DNA of 49,181 nt from Pseudomonadota bacterium (GTDB lineage Bacteria > Pseudomonadota > Gammaproteobacteria > Burkholderiales > JABEVD01): assembly GCA_021802655.1 (NCBI GenBank), contig JAJZRP010000009.1, positions 1 through 49,181 of the forward strand, read 5' to 3'. Under the pieces are notes generated by a model. It did no database searches. It was not told the origin of the DNA and saw nothing but the letters and a program-made list of their open reading frames with translations. Made by a program: the position numbers and the translations under genes. How positions within the stretch are numbered: the first letter of the stretch is position 1; each line of letters starts with the position of its first letter. This document shows positions 14,673-24,414 of the stretch, in pieces.

Positions 14673-17246
14673 ATGGATATATCTCGCATCCGGGCTCTGA
14701 GGGGTCCCAATCTTTGGAGCAGGCATACTGCCATCGAGGCCGTGGTTTCCTGTTTCCGTTCCGAAGAATCGATTCGGGGCATAGCCGGATTCGAGGCGCA
14801 CCTGCGAACGCGCTTCCCTGCGATGGGCGCGTTCGACGAAGGTGCGGATTCTCTTGCCCATGTACTGGCGGCCGTCGCCCTGGAACTGCAGGCTCAGGCG
14901 GGATGTCAGGTGACCTTCAGCCGCGCCGTGCCCGCTACGGAGCCCGGCGTCTACCGCGTCGTGGTCGAATACGGCGAAGAGGCGGTCGGGCGCAGGGCTC
15001 TCGCCCTGGCATCCGATCTCTGCCGTTCGGCCCTCGAAGACACGCCATTCGATCTTGCCGAAGCGCTTGCCGAACTGCGCGAACTGGACGAGGAAGTGCG
15101 CCTCGGCCCCAGCACCGGCGCCATCGTTTCGGCGGCCATCGAGCGGGGAATTCCCTGTCGCAGGCTTACCGAAGGCAGCCTGGTTCAGTTCGGGTGGGGC
15201 AGCCGCCAGCGCCGCATCCAGGCTGCGGAAACGGATGGCTGCAGCGCCATCGCAGAATCCATCGCGCAAGACAAGGAACTCACCAAGGTGCTGCTGGATG
15301 CAGCCGGAGTGCCGGTCCCGGCAGGGCGGGTGGTTTCGGATGCGGAAGACGCCTGGGCTGCGGCCTGCGAGATTGGCACGCCTGTCGTGGTCAAGCCTCG
15401 CGACGGCAATCAGGGAAAGGGCATTGCCGTCAACATTTCCACCCGGGATGAAGTGATGGCCGCCTATGCCGCCGCTTCCCGGGTCAGGGACGAAGTGCTG
15501 GTGGAGCGTTATCTGCCCGGCAGCGATTTCCGCCTTCTGGTGGTCGGGGATGCCGTGGTCGCCGCAGCCCGGCGCGATCCCCCTCATCTCGTCGGCGATG
15601 GCGTGCACAGCATTCGGCAGATCGTCGAAAAAATCAACAGCGATCCGTTGCGGGGCGACGGACATGCCACTTCCCTGACCCGGATTCGTCTCGACGAAAT
15701 CGCCCTCGCCACGTTGGCGCGCCATGGGCTGGACGCGGACTCGATTCCCGGTGAAGGCGAGCGCGTCGTGTTGCGCAACAATGCCAACCTGTCAACGGGC
15801 GGCACTGCGACCGACGTCACCGACGACGTCCATCCCGAAATCGCCGCCCGTGCAGTCGCGGCTGCCCAGATGGTCGGACTGGACATTTGCGGCGTGGACA
15901 TCGTCTGCCCAAGCATGCATTTCCCGCTGGAAGAACAGGGGGGCGCCATTGTCGAGGTCAATGCCGCCCCGGGGCTTCGCATGCACCTCCAGCCTTCCTT
16001 CGGCAAGGGAAGGCCGGTTGGGGATGCCATCGTCTCCAACCTGTTCCAGGAAGGAGAAAACGGACGCATTCCGCTGGTCGCGGTTGCGGGAACCAACGGC
16101 AAGACCACCACGGTACGACTGATTTCCCATCTGTTGGACAGCAATGGCTTGCGGGTCGGCATGACCAATTCGGACGGCGTCTATATCGACGGCAAGCGCA
16201 TCGATACCGGCGACTGCAGCGGCCCGAAGAGTGCACGCAATGTTCTCCTGCATCCCGACGTGGATGCCGCTGTGCTCGAGACCGCAAGGGGAGGGGTGCT
16301 GCGCGAGGGGTTGGCTTTCGACTACTGCGACGTGGCGGTCGTGACCAACATCGGGATAGGTGACCATCTGGGCTTGTCCCATATCAACACGGTCGAAGAG
16401 CTTGCGGCAGTCAAGCAGGTGATCGTGAAAAATGTTTCGCCCCGGGGTACCGCCGTATTGAATGCAGCAGACCCGCTGGTGGCGGCCATGGCCGACTCCT
16501 GCCCGGGATCTGTGATCTATTTTTGCAGCGACCCGCATCACCCGGTCATCGCCGCCCATCGCGCCGAAAGACGGCGCGTGGTCTTTTCGACAGAAACAGG
16601 CATTCATGCAGTGGAAGGCAGATTCGAGGAATTCGTCCCGTGGGAAGAAATACCACTGACGCGCAACGGCACCATTTTCTTCCAGGTCGAAAACGCCATG
16701 GCTGCCGTTGCTGCGGCCTGGGCGCTGGGCATCGACTGGAAGATCATCAGGAAAGGCCTTTCCGGGTTCGAGAATGATCCCGCCAAGACGCCCGGCCGCT
16801 TCAACCTGTTCGATTACCGCGGCGCTACGGTCATCGCCGACTATGGCCATAATCCCGATGCGCTCCTGGCACTGGTGAAGGCCGTGGATGTCTTTCCCGC
16901 AAGGCGGCGGATGGCTGTGATCAGCGCGGCCGGTGATCGCCGCGACGAGGATATCAGGAAGCAGGCGCAAATTCTGGGCGCAGCCTTCGACGAGGTGGTG
17001 CTCTATCAGGACAAGTGCCAGCGCGGGCGAGAGGACGGCGAAGTGCTGAAATTGCTTCGGGAGGGGCTTGCGGGCGCATCCAGAACGAGGCGAATCAGCG
17101 AAATCCGCGGCGAATTCCTGGCCATCGATCACGCTTTCTCGCATCTCAAGCAGGGGGACGTTTGCCTCATCCTGATCGACCAGGTGGAAGAAGCGCTGGA
17201 GCATATTGCCTGTCGCGTTGCGGAACGCGGTTCCATGGCAGCCTGA
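14673..17246 (+). CDS. cphA: Cyanophycin synthetase CphA
   Basis: 857 residues, the normal length. CphA builds the Asp-Arg storage polymer cyanophycin from aspartate, arginine and ATP. Order of domains: N-terminal domain (1-160; ALRGPNLWSRHTAIEAVVSC), ATP-grasp domain (DKELTKVLLDAAGVPVPAG, VVVKPRDGNQGKGIAVNIST, AIVEVNAAPGLRMHLQPSFG), and Mur-ligase-like domain with intact P-loop GTNGKTT (473-479), LETARGGVLREGLAFDYCDV and DYGHNPDAL. It follows cphA' and presumably shares its sigma-54 promoter. No cyanophycinase gene is in the window, so degradation genes lie elsewhere. Confidence 0.96.
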   Translation: MDISRIRALRGPNLWSRHTAIEAVVSCFRSEESIRGIAGFEAHLRTRFPAMGAFDEGADSLAHVLAAVALELQAQAGCQVTFSRAVPATEPGVYRVVVEYGEEAVGRRALALASDLCRSALEDTPFDLAEALAELRELDEEVRLGPSTGAIVSAAIERGIPCRRLTEGSLVQFGWGSRQRRIQAAETDGCSAIAESIAQDKELTKVLLDAAGVPVPAGRVVSDAEDAWAAACEIGTPVVVKPRDGNQGKGIAVNISTRDEVMAAYAAASRVRDEVLVERYLPGSDFRLLVVGDAVVAAARRDPPHLVGDGVHSIRQIVEKINSDPLRGDGHATSLTRIRLDEIALATLARHGLDADSIPGEGERVVLRNNANLSTGGTATDVTDDVHPEIAARAVAAAQMVGLDICGVDIVCPSMHFPLEEQGGAIVEVNAAPGLRMHLQPSFGKGRPVGDAIVSNLFQEGENGRIPLVAVAGTNGKTTTVRLISHLLDSNGLRVGMTNSDGVYIDGKRIDTGDCSGPKSARNVLLHPDVDAAVLETARGGVLREGLAFDYCDVAVVTNIGIGDHLGLSHINTVEELAAVKQVIVKNVSPRGTAVLNAADPLVAAMADSCPGSVIYFCSDPHHPVIAAHRAERRRVVFSTETGIHAVEGRFEEFVPWEEIPLTRNGTIFFQVENAMAAVAAAWALGIDWKIIRKGLSGFENDPAKTPGRFNLFDYRGATVIADYGHNPDALLALVKAVDVFPARRRMAVISAAGDRRDEDIRKQAQILGAAFDEVVLYQDKCQRGREDGEVLKLLREGLAGASRTRRISEIRGEFLAIDHAFSHLKQGDVCLILIDQVEEALEHIACRVAERGSMAA

Positions 17247-17258
17247 AGCCTTGAGGGC

Positions 17259-18485
17259 TCAGCAGGATTCGATCAGTTCCAGGATTTTTTGCGCAGCGCC
17301 CCGGTTTTTCTCGGCGAATTCGAGCCCGGCTTTTCCCATCGCCGAAAGTTTTTCGGGATTTTCGAGAAGCGCGGCGGCTTCGCTTGCGAGCTGGTCCGCA
17401 TTTTCGACCCTGATTGCGGCGCCGGCTTCCAGCGCCAATTTCGAGGCTTCTTCGAAATTGTAGGTATGCGGGCCGAGCAGAACCGGCTTTCCGAGGGATG
17501 CGGCTTCGATCAGGTTCTGCCCCCCCAAAGGCAGCAAAGATCCGCCGATATAGGCGCAGTCGCATGAGGCGTAATACGCGAACATCTCCCCCATGCTGTC
17601 TCCGAGAAAGACCCGGGTTCCGGGATCGATCTTCCTGTTTTCGCTCCTTTTCACATAGGGGGTTTTTTTCGCCTTCAGCAGGTTTTCAACTTCGATAAAG
17701 CGCTGCGGATGACGCGGAACGAGGATTACCAGTATTCCCTCGCTTTTTTCGAATGCATCCAGTATCAGTTCCTCCTCGCCTTCCCGGGTGCTTGCGGCGA
17801 GGAAAACCGGCCTCTCATCGAGAAGCTTCCGGAAGTCGGGAATTTCTTTCGGCGGATACACATCGAATTTCAGGTTGCCGCATACCGTCGGGGTTTTTGC
17901 GCCCAGTTTTTCCAGTCTTTCCGCATCTCCTGTCGTCTGGGCTGCGATTCCCGCAAGCTCGGCCAGGCTCTGTCGTGCCAGATTCCCGAATTTCAGGTAG
18001 CGCTGCAGCGATTTCCCGGAGAGCCTTGCGTTGACGAGGAAAAGGGGAATGCCGTTCCCCTTGCACAAATGGATCAGGTTGAACCAGAGTTCGGTTTCCA
18101 TCAAAAGGCCGAGCGAGGGCCTGAAATGGTTCAGAAAGCGCCGCACTGCGAAAGGGTAATCGTAGGGCAGGTAGCAGATCAATGCCCTTCCCCCGTAGAG
18201 CTTCTCGCCTGTCTCGCGCCCGGTGGGGGTCATGTGGGTGATCAGGATGCTGCAATCGGGGTTGGACTCGATCAGCTTTTCGACGAGCGGGGCTGCGGCC
18301 CTCGTTTCGCCGACGGATACGGCATGCAGCCAGATGATTTTGCCGGGAGGCTTCGAATCGTAGAAGCCGAAGCGTTCCTGGATATGGGCAAGATAGGCTT
18401 GCTGCTTTCTTGCCCGCAGCAGCAGCCTCCCCAATACCAAAGGGAGCATGGCGTAGAGCAGCAGGGTGTAGAGGAAGCGGTTCAC
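17259..18485 (-). CDS. waaA: 3-deoxy-D-manno-octulosonic acid (Kdo) transferase
   Basis: 408 residues. WaaA adds Kdo from CMP-Kdo to lipid IVA at the inner membrane. Seen: an N-terminal membrane anchor (FLYTLLLYAMLPLVLGRLLL), WLHAVSVGETRAAAPLVEKL, TGRETGEKLYGG, LMETELWFNLI, LFLVNARLSGKS, VLVPRHPQRF and the donor-site segment GGSLLPLGGQNLIEAASLGK. It starts with GTG 18485 and overlaps the waaC stop by 4 nt (GTGA), so translation is coupled. Converges with cphA, 12 nt apart. Confidence 0.95.
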   Translation of the reverse strand: MNRFLYTLLLYAMLPLVLGRLLLRARKQQAYLAHIQERFGFYDSKPPGKIIWLHAVSVGETRAAAPLVEKLIESNPDCSILITHMTPTGRETGEKLYGGRALICYLPYDYPFAVRRFLNHFRPSLGLLMETELWFNLIHLCKGNGIPLFLVNARLSGKSLQRYLKFGNLARQSLAELAGIAAQTTGDAERLEKLGAKTPTVCGNLKFDVYPPKEIPDFRKLLDERPVFLAASTREGEEELILDAFEKSEGILVILVPRHPQRFIEVENLLKAKKTPYVKRSENRKIDPGTRVFLGDSMGEMFAYYASCDCAYIGGSLLPLGGQNLIEAASLGKPVLLGPHTYNFEEASKLALEAGAAIRVENADQLASEAAALLENPEKLSAMGKAGLEFAEKNRGAAQKILELIESC

Positions 18486-19405
18486 AGGTTGTGCCAGGCA
18501 GAGAGCGCTTCTTCAACCGAAGGCGGCCCGCTCCTGCCGCCGAGATTGATTCCCCTTCCGCAAGTCAGGATTCCGGTGAGGCCGGGGTCGGTCGAACAGT
18601 AAATGCCGACCACGGGAATGTGCAGGGCCGCTGCGAGATGGGATAGGCCGGTGTCCACTCCGAAGGCGACGCTCGCCCCTGCGAGGAGTTGCGCCGCGTC
18701 ACTCAATGACAGTTTTTCAGGGACGGTGGCGCCGGGAATTGCCGCCGCGAGGCGCTCGCTCCTCATTTTCTCTTCCAGGTTTCCCCACGGAAGGACGGTT
18801 CTCATGCCCAGCTCTTTTCCGAGTGCGATCCAGTTCGATTCCTCCCATAGCTTGTCGGCCCGGCTGGTGGCATGCAGCAACACGGCATAATCCCCCCTTT
18901 CGGCTTCCAGGGTTATGCCGTAGTCAAGGGGGGGCTCTACCGAATAGCCGAGACAGGAAGCTGCGAGCATCCTGTTTCTCGTCACGGCATGGAGGCTTTT
19001 CTCGACGCATTTCTTTTCATCGTAGAAAAGGGATGCGAGGGGCTCCCGCGCGCTTTTCCTGTCGAAGCCGCAGCGAACGCCATTCGCGAATTTGGAAATC
19101 ATCGCGCTTTTGAGAAGACCCTGGGTGTCGATGACGAGATCATATTGCTCCTCCCCGATCGCTTCCCTGAATTGCGCAAACTCGCGCCTCGTGGAACTGC
19201 CGAACGGGGAATGCCGCCAGCGCCTTATCGCCACCGGAATGACGTTTCTCACGGCGGGATGCATGGCGGGAATGGCGGCGAAGGCCTCTTCGACCACCCA
19301 GTCTATCGTTGCATTCGGATAATGTCCGGCGATGTCGCTGACGACAGGCAGGTTGTGGATGACATCCCCCATCGACGAGGTCTTGATCAGCAGGATTGCA
19401 GGCAT
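18482..19405 (-). CDS. waaC: Lipopolysaccharide heptosyltransferase I
   Basis: 307 residues from ATG 19405. Glycosyltransferase family 9 enzyme that adds the first heptose to Kdo2-lipid A. Typical features are ILLIKTSSMGDVIHNLPVVSD at the start, DWVVEEAF, YDLVIDTQGLLKSAMIS, HATSRADKLWEESNW and the donor-binding GVDTGLSHLAAALHIPVVGI ending in YCSTDP. It is the first gene of the waaC-waaA pair. The open frame extends upstream to 19780, but homology begins at MPAILLIK. The ribosome-binding site is poor. Confidence 0.93.
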   Translation of the reverse strand: MPAILLIKTSSMGDVIHNLPVVSDIAGHYPNATIDWVVEEAFAAIPAMHPAVRNVIPVAIRRWRHSPFGSSTRREFAQFREAIGEEQYDLVIDTQGLLKSAMISKFANGVRCGFDRKSAREPLASLFYDEKKCVEKSLHAVTRNRMLAASCLGYSVEPPLDYGITLEAERGDYAVLLHATSRADKLWEESNWIALGKELGMRTVLPWGNLEEKMRSERLAAAIPGATVPEKLSLSDAAQLLAGASVAFGVDTGLSHLAAALHIPVVGIYCSTDPGLTGILTCGRGINLGGRSGPPSVEEALSAWHNL

Positions 19406-19488
19406 GGCGGATCCGAGGAATACGAAGCTATGGCCCCTTTTCGGAATCTGGCATGGTACACGCAAATTTCCCCGTTTCATAGCCGGAA

Positions 19489-19516
19489 TTGAGTTATTGA
19501 GAAAAGATCCTATTAT
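19489..19516 (+). promoter_or_regulatory. Sigma-70-like promoter before the small membrane ORF and fumC
   Basis: TTGAGT (19489-19494), 16 nt, TATTAT (19511-19516), with the small ORF start 31 nt downstream. Divergent from waaC. A good but unproven match. Confidence 0.4.
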
Positions 19517-19546
19517 TGGAGTATCAACCTTCTGCGGGAGGAAAAA

Positions 19547-19645
19547 ATGGAAACATTGACAGATGCGCTGCGCAGCATATGGGCTTTTATCCTGATGACC
19601 GTGATATTCGCAGTTGTCGGACTGGTCTTTTTTGCGGGACACTGA
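19547..19645 (+). CDS. 32-residue single-helix membrane peptide
   Basis: METLTDALRSIWAFILMTVI then FAVVGLVFFAGH, ending at TGA 19643-19645. It has a strong Shine-Dalgarno (GGGAGGA) 5-6 nt before ATG and one hydrophobic helix from about residue 12 to 30. Its stop codon is immediately followed by the fumC ATG (TGAATG), so the two are probably co-translated. I do not recognise it. Small helices of this kind often tune membrane complexes, but nothing here names a partner. Confidence 0.6.
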   Translation: METLTDALRSIWAFILMTVIFAVVGLVFFAGH

Positions 19646-21052
19646 ATGGAATTCAGGGAGGAATCCGATTCCATGGGTTCCGTGACGGTGCCCGGGTGGG
19701 CGCTGTGGGGGGCGGGCACGGAACGCTGCAGACGCAATTTCGCGAAAAGCGCCCGCTCCATCCCTTTCGAGATCATCCATGCGCTGGGGCTCCTCAAGGC
19801 CTGTTGCGCTGAGGTCAACCGCGATCTGGGCAAGCTCGATCCGGAACTTGCAGGGCTCGTTGTGAAGGCATCCGAAGAGGTTTCATCCGGCCGCCTCGAC
19901 AATCATTTTCCGCTGGACCTTTTTCAGACGGGATCGGGCACCAGCACCAACATGAACGCCAACGAGGTGATCGCGAACAGGGCGAACGAGATTTCGGGCT
20001 TTCCCAGGGGGGCGAAGCATCCCGTCCATCCCAACGATCATGTGAACATGGGGCAGTCCAGCAACGACGTATTTCCGTCGGCCCTCCATCTCGCAGTCTC
20101 GGTTTTTGCCAGGGCCACGCTTTTGCCCCAGCTTGATTTATTGAGAGAGGCGCTCGGGGAGAAGGCGGGGAAATGGGACGATGTCGTGAAGCCGGGCAGG
20201 ACGCACCTCATGGATGCGACCCCTGTCAGGATGGGGCAGGTCTTTTCGGGTTTCTCCGAGCAGGTGTCACAGGGCATCGGGCGGATCGAATCCGCCCTCG
20301 ACGGGCTGAAATTCCTGGCGATAGGGGGAAGCGCGGTGGGAACCGGGATCAACACCCATCCGGAATTCGGGTCGAGAGTGGCGGTGATGCTTTCGGATGC
20401 TGCAGGGATGCCGTTTTTCGAGGCGGCAAACCATTTCGAGGCGCAGGGATCTAAGGATGCGCTCCTTCACTATTCGGGCGCGCTCAGGACCGTCGCGGCA
20501 AGCCTTTCGAAAATCGCCAACGACATCAGGCTGATGGCAAGCGGACCCGACTGCGGTTTGGGCGAGCTCGTCCTGCCCGAAATCCAGCCAGGCTCATCGA
20601 TCATGCCGGGAAAGGTGAATCCGGTGATTTCGGAAGCCGTCGTCCAGATGTCTGTCAGGATCATCGCAAACGACCTCGCTGCAACATTGTCCGATTTCGG
20701 AGGGGTGGGATCGCTGCTCGAACTCAATGTCGCGATGCCGCTCATGGGGGATGCCCTGATCGAATCTTCGAGGCTGCTTTCTGAGTCTGCCAGGCTCCTT
20801 TGCGAAAAACTCCTTCCCGGACTCGAGGTCGATCGGGATCGCTGCGAAACCCTGGCGGGGCGCTCGCTCATGGCGGGAACCCGCCTCGCCCCAATAATCG
20901 GCTACGACAGGGCGTCGAGCCTGGTGAAAAGGGCTTCCAGCGAGGGCATTTCGATCCGAGAGGCGGCAGCCGGTTTTCTTGCGCCCGGGGAGCTGGAGGC
21001 GATGTTCGACCTCAAATCGATGACGATGCCGGGTGAAAAACGATCCGGGTGA
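19646..21052 (+). CDS. fumC: Class II fumarate hydratase FumC
   Basis: 468 residues, normal length. FumC interconverts fumarate and malate without an iron-sulfur cluster. Seen: EEDSMG-like start (EESDSMGSVTVPGWALWGAG), FQTGSGTSTNMNANEVIANR, HPNDHVNMGQSSNDVFPSA, GRTHLMDATPVRMGQ and the superfamily signature GSSIMPGKVNP near residue 316. The ATG at 19646 directly abuts the stop of the preceding small ORF. Class II fumarases, aspartases and argininosuccinate lyases share the fold; the motif set favours fumarase over aspartase. Confidence 0.93.
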   Translation: MEFREESDSMGSVTVPGWALWGAGTERCRRNFAKSARSIPFEIIHALGLLKACCAEVNRDLGKLDPELAGLVVKASEEVSSGRLDNHFPLDLFQTGSGTSTNMNANEVIANRANEISGFPRGAKHPVHPNDHVNMGQSSNDVFPSALHLAVSVFARATLLPQLDLLREALGEKAGKWDDVVKPGRTHLMDATPVRMGQVFSGFSEQVSQGIGRIESALDGLKFLAIGGSAVGTGINTHPEFGSRVAVMLSDAAGMPFFEAANHFEAQGSKDALLHYSGALRTVAASLSKIANDIRLMASGPDCGLGELVLPEIQPGSSIMPGKVNPVISEAVVQMSVRIIANDLAATLSDFGGVGSLLELNVAMPLMGDALIESSRLLSESARLLCEKLLPGLEVDRDRCETLAGRSLMAGTRLAPIIGYDRASSLVKRASSEGISIREAAAGFLAPGELEAMFDLKSMTMPGEKRSG

Positions 21053-21074
21053 TTTTCAGGGAAGCCGCAGCCGC

Positions 21075-22043
21075 CTATTGCCGGGAAGCCTGCAGGGAAG
21101 GGATGTCGGGAACCTGGTCGCGCATCGTCGCATTCGAGCTTTCAGGGTCCTGAATCCCGGGCTCCGAACACTGTTCCAGAAGCCAGGCGCGGAAAACCTG
21201 GGTTTTCTGGGAATCTGCGCGGCTGCGGGGCATGACGAGATGGTAGCCGAGTTCGGAAGGGATGGCCCCTTCCGGCAGGCGCACGAGGCGCCCGGCCTTC
21301 AAATCGCCCTCGACCAGACTTTGCCATGCGAGTGCCACGCCCATTCCGGCAACAGCCGCCTGAATCGTCAGATTGGCATCGCTAAATCGTCTGATTTTCA
21401 ATGACGGACCGGCTTCCACGCCGATGGAGGCGAGCCAGGTCTTCCAGTCCGGGAATACCCCATTCGAGGTGTGCCACTCGTCTTCCAGCAGGGCGCAGCT
21501 TGCGAGATCGGAAGGGCTTCTGATCGCGGCTGCGAGTTGCGGGGAGGCCACGGGAACGATGAGTTCCAGCATCAGCCGGTCGATATTGAGGCCCGGATAT
21601 GCGCCCGCGCCAAAGCGGATCGCGGCATCCACGTCCTCCACCCCGAAGTCCACCAGGCGGCGCGTCGCGAGCAGGCGAAGTTCGATGCCGGGATGGCGGG
21701 AATTGAAATCCTCCAGCCGCGGAATCAGCCATCTTGCAGCGAAGGCGGGAGGGGCGGAAACGACAAGCGCGCCGCCTTCCGTCCTGGCCTTCGTCACCGC
21801 CTTCTCCAACTGGTCGAAGGCTTCCGAGACGAGGGGCAGCATGTCTTCCCCTGCCTCGCTCAGAAGCAGGATCTTTCCCCTCCTGAACAGGGGAATTCCG
21901 AGATGATCTTCCAGGAGCTTGATTTGCTGGCTGACTGCAGCCGGCGTGACGCACAGTTCTTCGGAGGCGCGAACGAAGGAAAGGTGCCGCGCCGCCGCTT
22001 CGAAAGTCCTCAGCGCATTGAGGGAAGGGAGTTTTCTTGGCAT
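21075..22043 (-). CDS. LysR-family regulator, GcvA-like
   Basis: 322 residues. N-terminal winged helix-turn-helix (LNALRTFEAAARHLSFVRAS with LCVTPAAVSQQIKLLEDHLG, residues about 8-65) and a periplasmic-binding-protein-like effector domain (VSAPPAFAARWLIPRLEDFN, IRFGAGAYPGL). The pattern is closest to the GcvA subgroup; the effector is unknown. It is divergent from the EamA transporter gene, 98 bp away, which suggests that it controls that exporter. A dyad ATTAG-N5-CTAAT (22042-22056) overlaps its start codon and could serve autoregulation. Confidence 0.9.
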   Translation of the reverse strand: MPRKLPSLNALRTFEAAARHLSFVRASEELCVTPAAVSQQIKLLEDHLGIPLFRRGKILLLSEAGEDMLPLVSEAFDQLEKAVTKARTEGGALVVSAPPAFAARWLIPRLEDFNSRHPGIELRLLATRRLVDFGVEDVDAAIRFGAGAYPGLNIDRLMLELIVPVASPQLAAAIRSPSDLASCALLEDEWHTSNGVFPDWKTWLASIGVEAGPSLKIRRFSDANLTIQAAVAGMGVALAWQSLVEGDLKAGRLVRLPEGAIPSELGYHLVMPRSRADSQKTQVFRAWLLEQCSEPGIQDPESSNATMRDQVPDIPSLQASRQ

Positions 22044-22078
22044 TAGTTTTTCTAATCAGATGTTAAACAACGTATTGC

Positions 22079-22107
22079 TTGTTCAGCATATTGTGCGGAA
22101 TTAAAAT
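22079..22107 (+). promoter_or_regulatory. Sigma-70-like promoter of the EamA gene
   Basis: TTGTTC (22079-22084), 17 nt, TAAAAT (22102-22107), 34 nt before ATG 22142, in the divergent region shared with the LysR gene. Confidence 0.4.
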
Positions 22108-22141
22108 CCTCTAAGCACATTCATTCTAACCGGAGAGATCC

Positions 22142-23011
22142 ATGGCAACAACCTACCTTCTCGTTACTGTGGCGGTTTTTTTCTGGGCGGCCAACTTCGT
22201 ATTGGCCGGCCCCGTCCTTGCCGACCAGCCTCCTCTCTGGGCAGCATCCCTGCGTTTTTTGCTGGGTGCGGCCCTGATGATCGCAATCGCCGGATTCAGG
22301 CGGGAGGACCTGAAAGGGCTGCTGAGCCGTTACGCCGGAACCTACCTGCTTCTCGGCACGGTCGGCATCGCTGCCTTCAACCTGTTCTTCTTTTATGCGT
22401 TGCGCATCACTTCCGCCGCCAATGCGGCGCTCATCATGGCGACCAATCCCCTGCTCACCACCCTTCTGGCATCCGCGTTGCTCGGGGAGAAGCCGACCAC
22501 GCGTCATCTTGCCGCCCTTCCCGTCGCCCTTGCCGGGGTTGTCGTAGTGGTTTCCGGCGGAAATCTCGCCTCCTTCAGCGTATCGAGAGGGGACTTGCTG
22601 ATGCTGGCTGCGAATGCTTCGTGGGCGCTCTACAACGTGCTGGGGAGAAAATACATGCCCAAGGGGTCCGCATTGGGCAACACCTCGCTCGTCATGGCGG
22701 CAGGCGCCGCGGTGCTTTTCGGCGTGGCAATGGCAAGCGGCGCACACATGGGCGAACTGGGTGCCAGGGCGGCCATGGCGCTCGCCGTCATGGCGGTGGG
22801 CGGGACCGTTCTCGCCTATCTTTTCTGGAGCATGGGCATCATGCGGCTGGGGGCTGCCCGCACCGCCATTTTCCTCAACCTCGTTCCGGTTTTCGCCATG
22901 CTGATCGAGGGGGCGCTCGGCACATCTCCCACGGCAGCGCAACTGGCGGGAGGATTCCTTGTCCTTTGCGGCGTTTCGATATCGATGTTTCCTTCCCTGC
23001 GCACGGCTTGA
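22142..23011 (+). CDS. EamA/DMT-family transporter
   Basis: 289 residues with about ten hydrophobic segments in two repeated EamA halves (first AVFFWAANFVLAGPVLADQP, LRITSAANAALIMATNPLLT; second DLLMLAANASWALYNVLGRK, LGAARTAIFLNLVPVFAMLI). Members of this drug/metabolite superfamily export amino acids and other small molecules through the inner membrane; the substrate cannot be read here. CGGAGAG precedes the ATG. Divergent LysR regulator next door. Confidence 0.9.
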   Translation: MATTYLLVTVAVFFWAANFVLAGPVLADQPPLWAASLRFLLGAALMIAIAGFRREDLKGLLSRYAGTYLLLGTVGIAAFNLFFFYALRITSAANAALIMATNPLLTTLLASALLGEKPTTRHLAALPVALAGVVVVVSGGNLASFSVSRGDLLMLAANASWALYNVLGRKYMPKGSALGNTSLVMAAGAAVLFGVAMASGAHMGELGARAAMALAVMAVGGTVLAYLFWSMGIMRLGAARTAIFLNLVPVFAMLIEGALGTSPTAAQLAGGFLVLCGVSISMFPSLRTA

Positions 23012-23131
23012 AGAAGCCATTGCCCCCATCTATAACCTTAAGGGGGGGTGGAGGATAACCATTATGGGGTATCGCCGTACTCCCTTTCATATGCCAGCAT
23101 TAAACGAATCAGGCAAAGCTTGGAGGTCGGG

Positions 23132-24346
23132 ATGGCATTGGTCAGTCCGCACGGCGGCGGCCCCCTGAATTCCCTTCTTCTGGAAGGGAATTCGCTCTCG
23201 GAGGAGAGAAAGAGGGCGGACGGGCTGCCGAAAATCAGGGTGAGCTCGCGCGAGAAGGGCGATCTCGTCATGCTCGGCATAGGCGGTTTCACGCCGCTGG
23301 AGGGTTTCATGACTCATGCGGACTGGTCCAGCGTATGCGATGGCATGAAAACGGCCAACGGGCTTTTCTGGCCGATACCGATCACGCTTTCGGTGGGCCG
23401 CGATACGGCGCATTCGATCAGGACCGGCTCCGACATCGCCCTCGTCGATCCGGACGACGAAGATATCCTGGCAATCCTTTCCGTCACTGAAAAATACGAA
23501 ATCGACAAGGCGCACGAGTGCGCGACCGTTTTCGGCACGACAGACATCGAACATCCGGGCGTCAGGATGGTGATGGAACAGGGCGAGGTAAACCTCGCAG
23601 GCCGGGTCAAGGTGCTTTCCCAGGGCGGCTTCGCCGAGAAATACGGCTCCCTCTTCATGTCCCCAAGGGAAACCAGGGCGCTTTTCGAATCCATGGGCTG
23701 GAGCAGGGTCGCGGCCTTCCAGACCAGAAATCCCATGCACCGCTCCCACGAATATCTTGCCAAGGTGGCGATCGAAGTCAGCGACGGCGTGCTGATCCAC
23801 TCCCTGCTCGGGCAGTTGAAACCCGGCGACATTCCCGCAGACGTCAGGACACGCGCCATTTCCGTGCTTGCCGAGAATTATTTCGTGGAAAAGACCATCG
23901 TTCAGGCAGGCTATCCGCTTGACATGCGCTATGCAGGCCCGAGGGAAGCCCTGCTGCACGCGCTTTTCCGCCAGAACTACGGCTGCTCGCATCTCATCGT
24001 CGGGCGCGACCATGCCGGCGTGGGCAGCTATTACGGCCCTTTCGATGCGCACCACATCTTCGACAAAATTCCCAAAGGGTCGCTCGAGACCCAGCCGCTC
24101 AAGATAGACTGGACCTTCTGGTGCTACCGCTGCGGCGGGATGGCTTCTGCCCGCACCTGCCCGCACGGGGATGCCGATCGCCTGCTGCTCTCCGGAACCA
24201 AACTCAGAAAGATGCTCTCGGAGGGAAGCGAAGTGCCCGCAGAATTCAGCAGGCCGGAAGTGCTGGAAGTGCTGCGCGCCTACTATGCCGGGCTCGCCGA
24301 ACACGAAAAAGTGGAAGTGAAGCTGAGCGGCCATTCGGCACGCTAG
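23132..24346 (+). CDS. sat: ATP sulfurylase (dissimilatory, oxidative direction)
   Basis: 404 residues. Sat converts APS and pyrophosphate to ATP and sulfate in sulfur oxidisers. Catalytic motifs are [10 protein letters not shown] (197-206) and GRDHAGVG (291-298); [13 protein letters not shown] and [14 protein letters not shown] also fit single-domain Sat. I chose ATG 23132 because GGAGG lies 5 nt upstream and homology begins there; the frame is open back to 23048. It stands 68 nt before aprM in the same direction, forming the sulfite-to-sulfate module with AprBA. Confidence 0.95.
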   Translation: MALVSPHGGGPLNSLLLEGNSLSEERKRADGLPKIRVSSREKGDLVMLGIGGFTPLEGFMTHADWSSVCDGMKTANGLFWPIPITLSVGRDTAHSIRTGSDIALVDPDDEDILAILSVTEKYEIDKAHECATVFGTTDIEHPGVRMVMEQGEVNLAGRVKVLSQGGFAEKYGSLFMSPRETRALFESMGWSRVAAFQTRNPMHRSHEYLAKVAIEVSDGVLIHSLLGQLKPGDIPADVRTRAISVLAENYFVEKTIVQAGYPLDMRYAGPREALLHALFRQNYGCSHLIVGRDHAGVGSYYGPFDAHHIFDKIPKGSLETQPLKIDWTFWCYRCGGMASARTCPHGDADRLLLSGTKLRKMLSEGSEVPAEFSRPEVLEVLRAYYAGLAEHEKVEVKLSGHSAR

Positions 24347-24414
24347 AAAACACCCCATCAGAGGGACAACCGATTGAATGATATCTTGAATTTAAAATTT
24401 CCGAGGAGAACGTA

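Noticed and set aside
24374-24398. Sigma-70 promoter TTGAAT ... TAAAAT before aprM
   Set aside because: The spacer is only 13 nt; co-transcription with sat is as likely.
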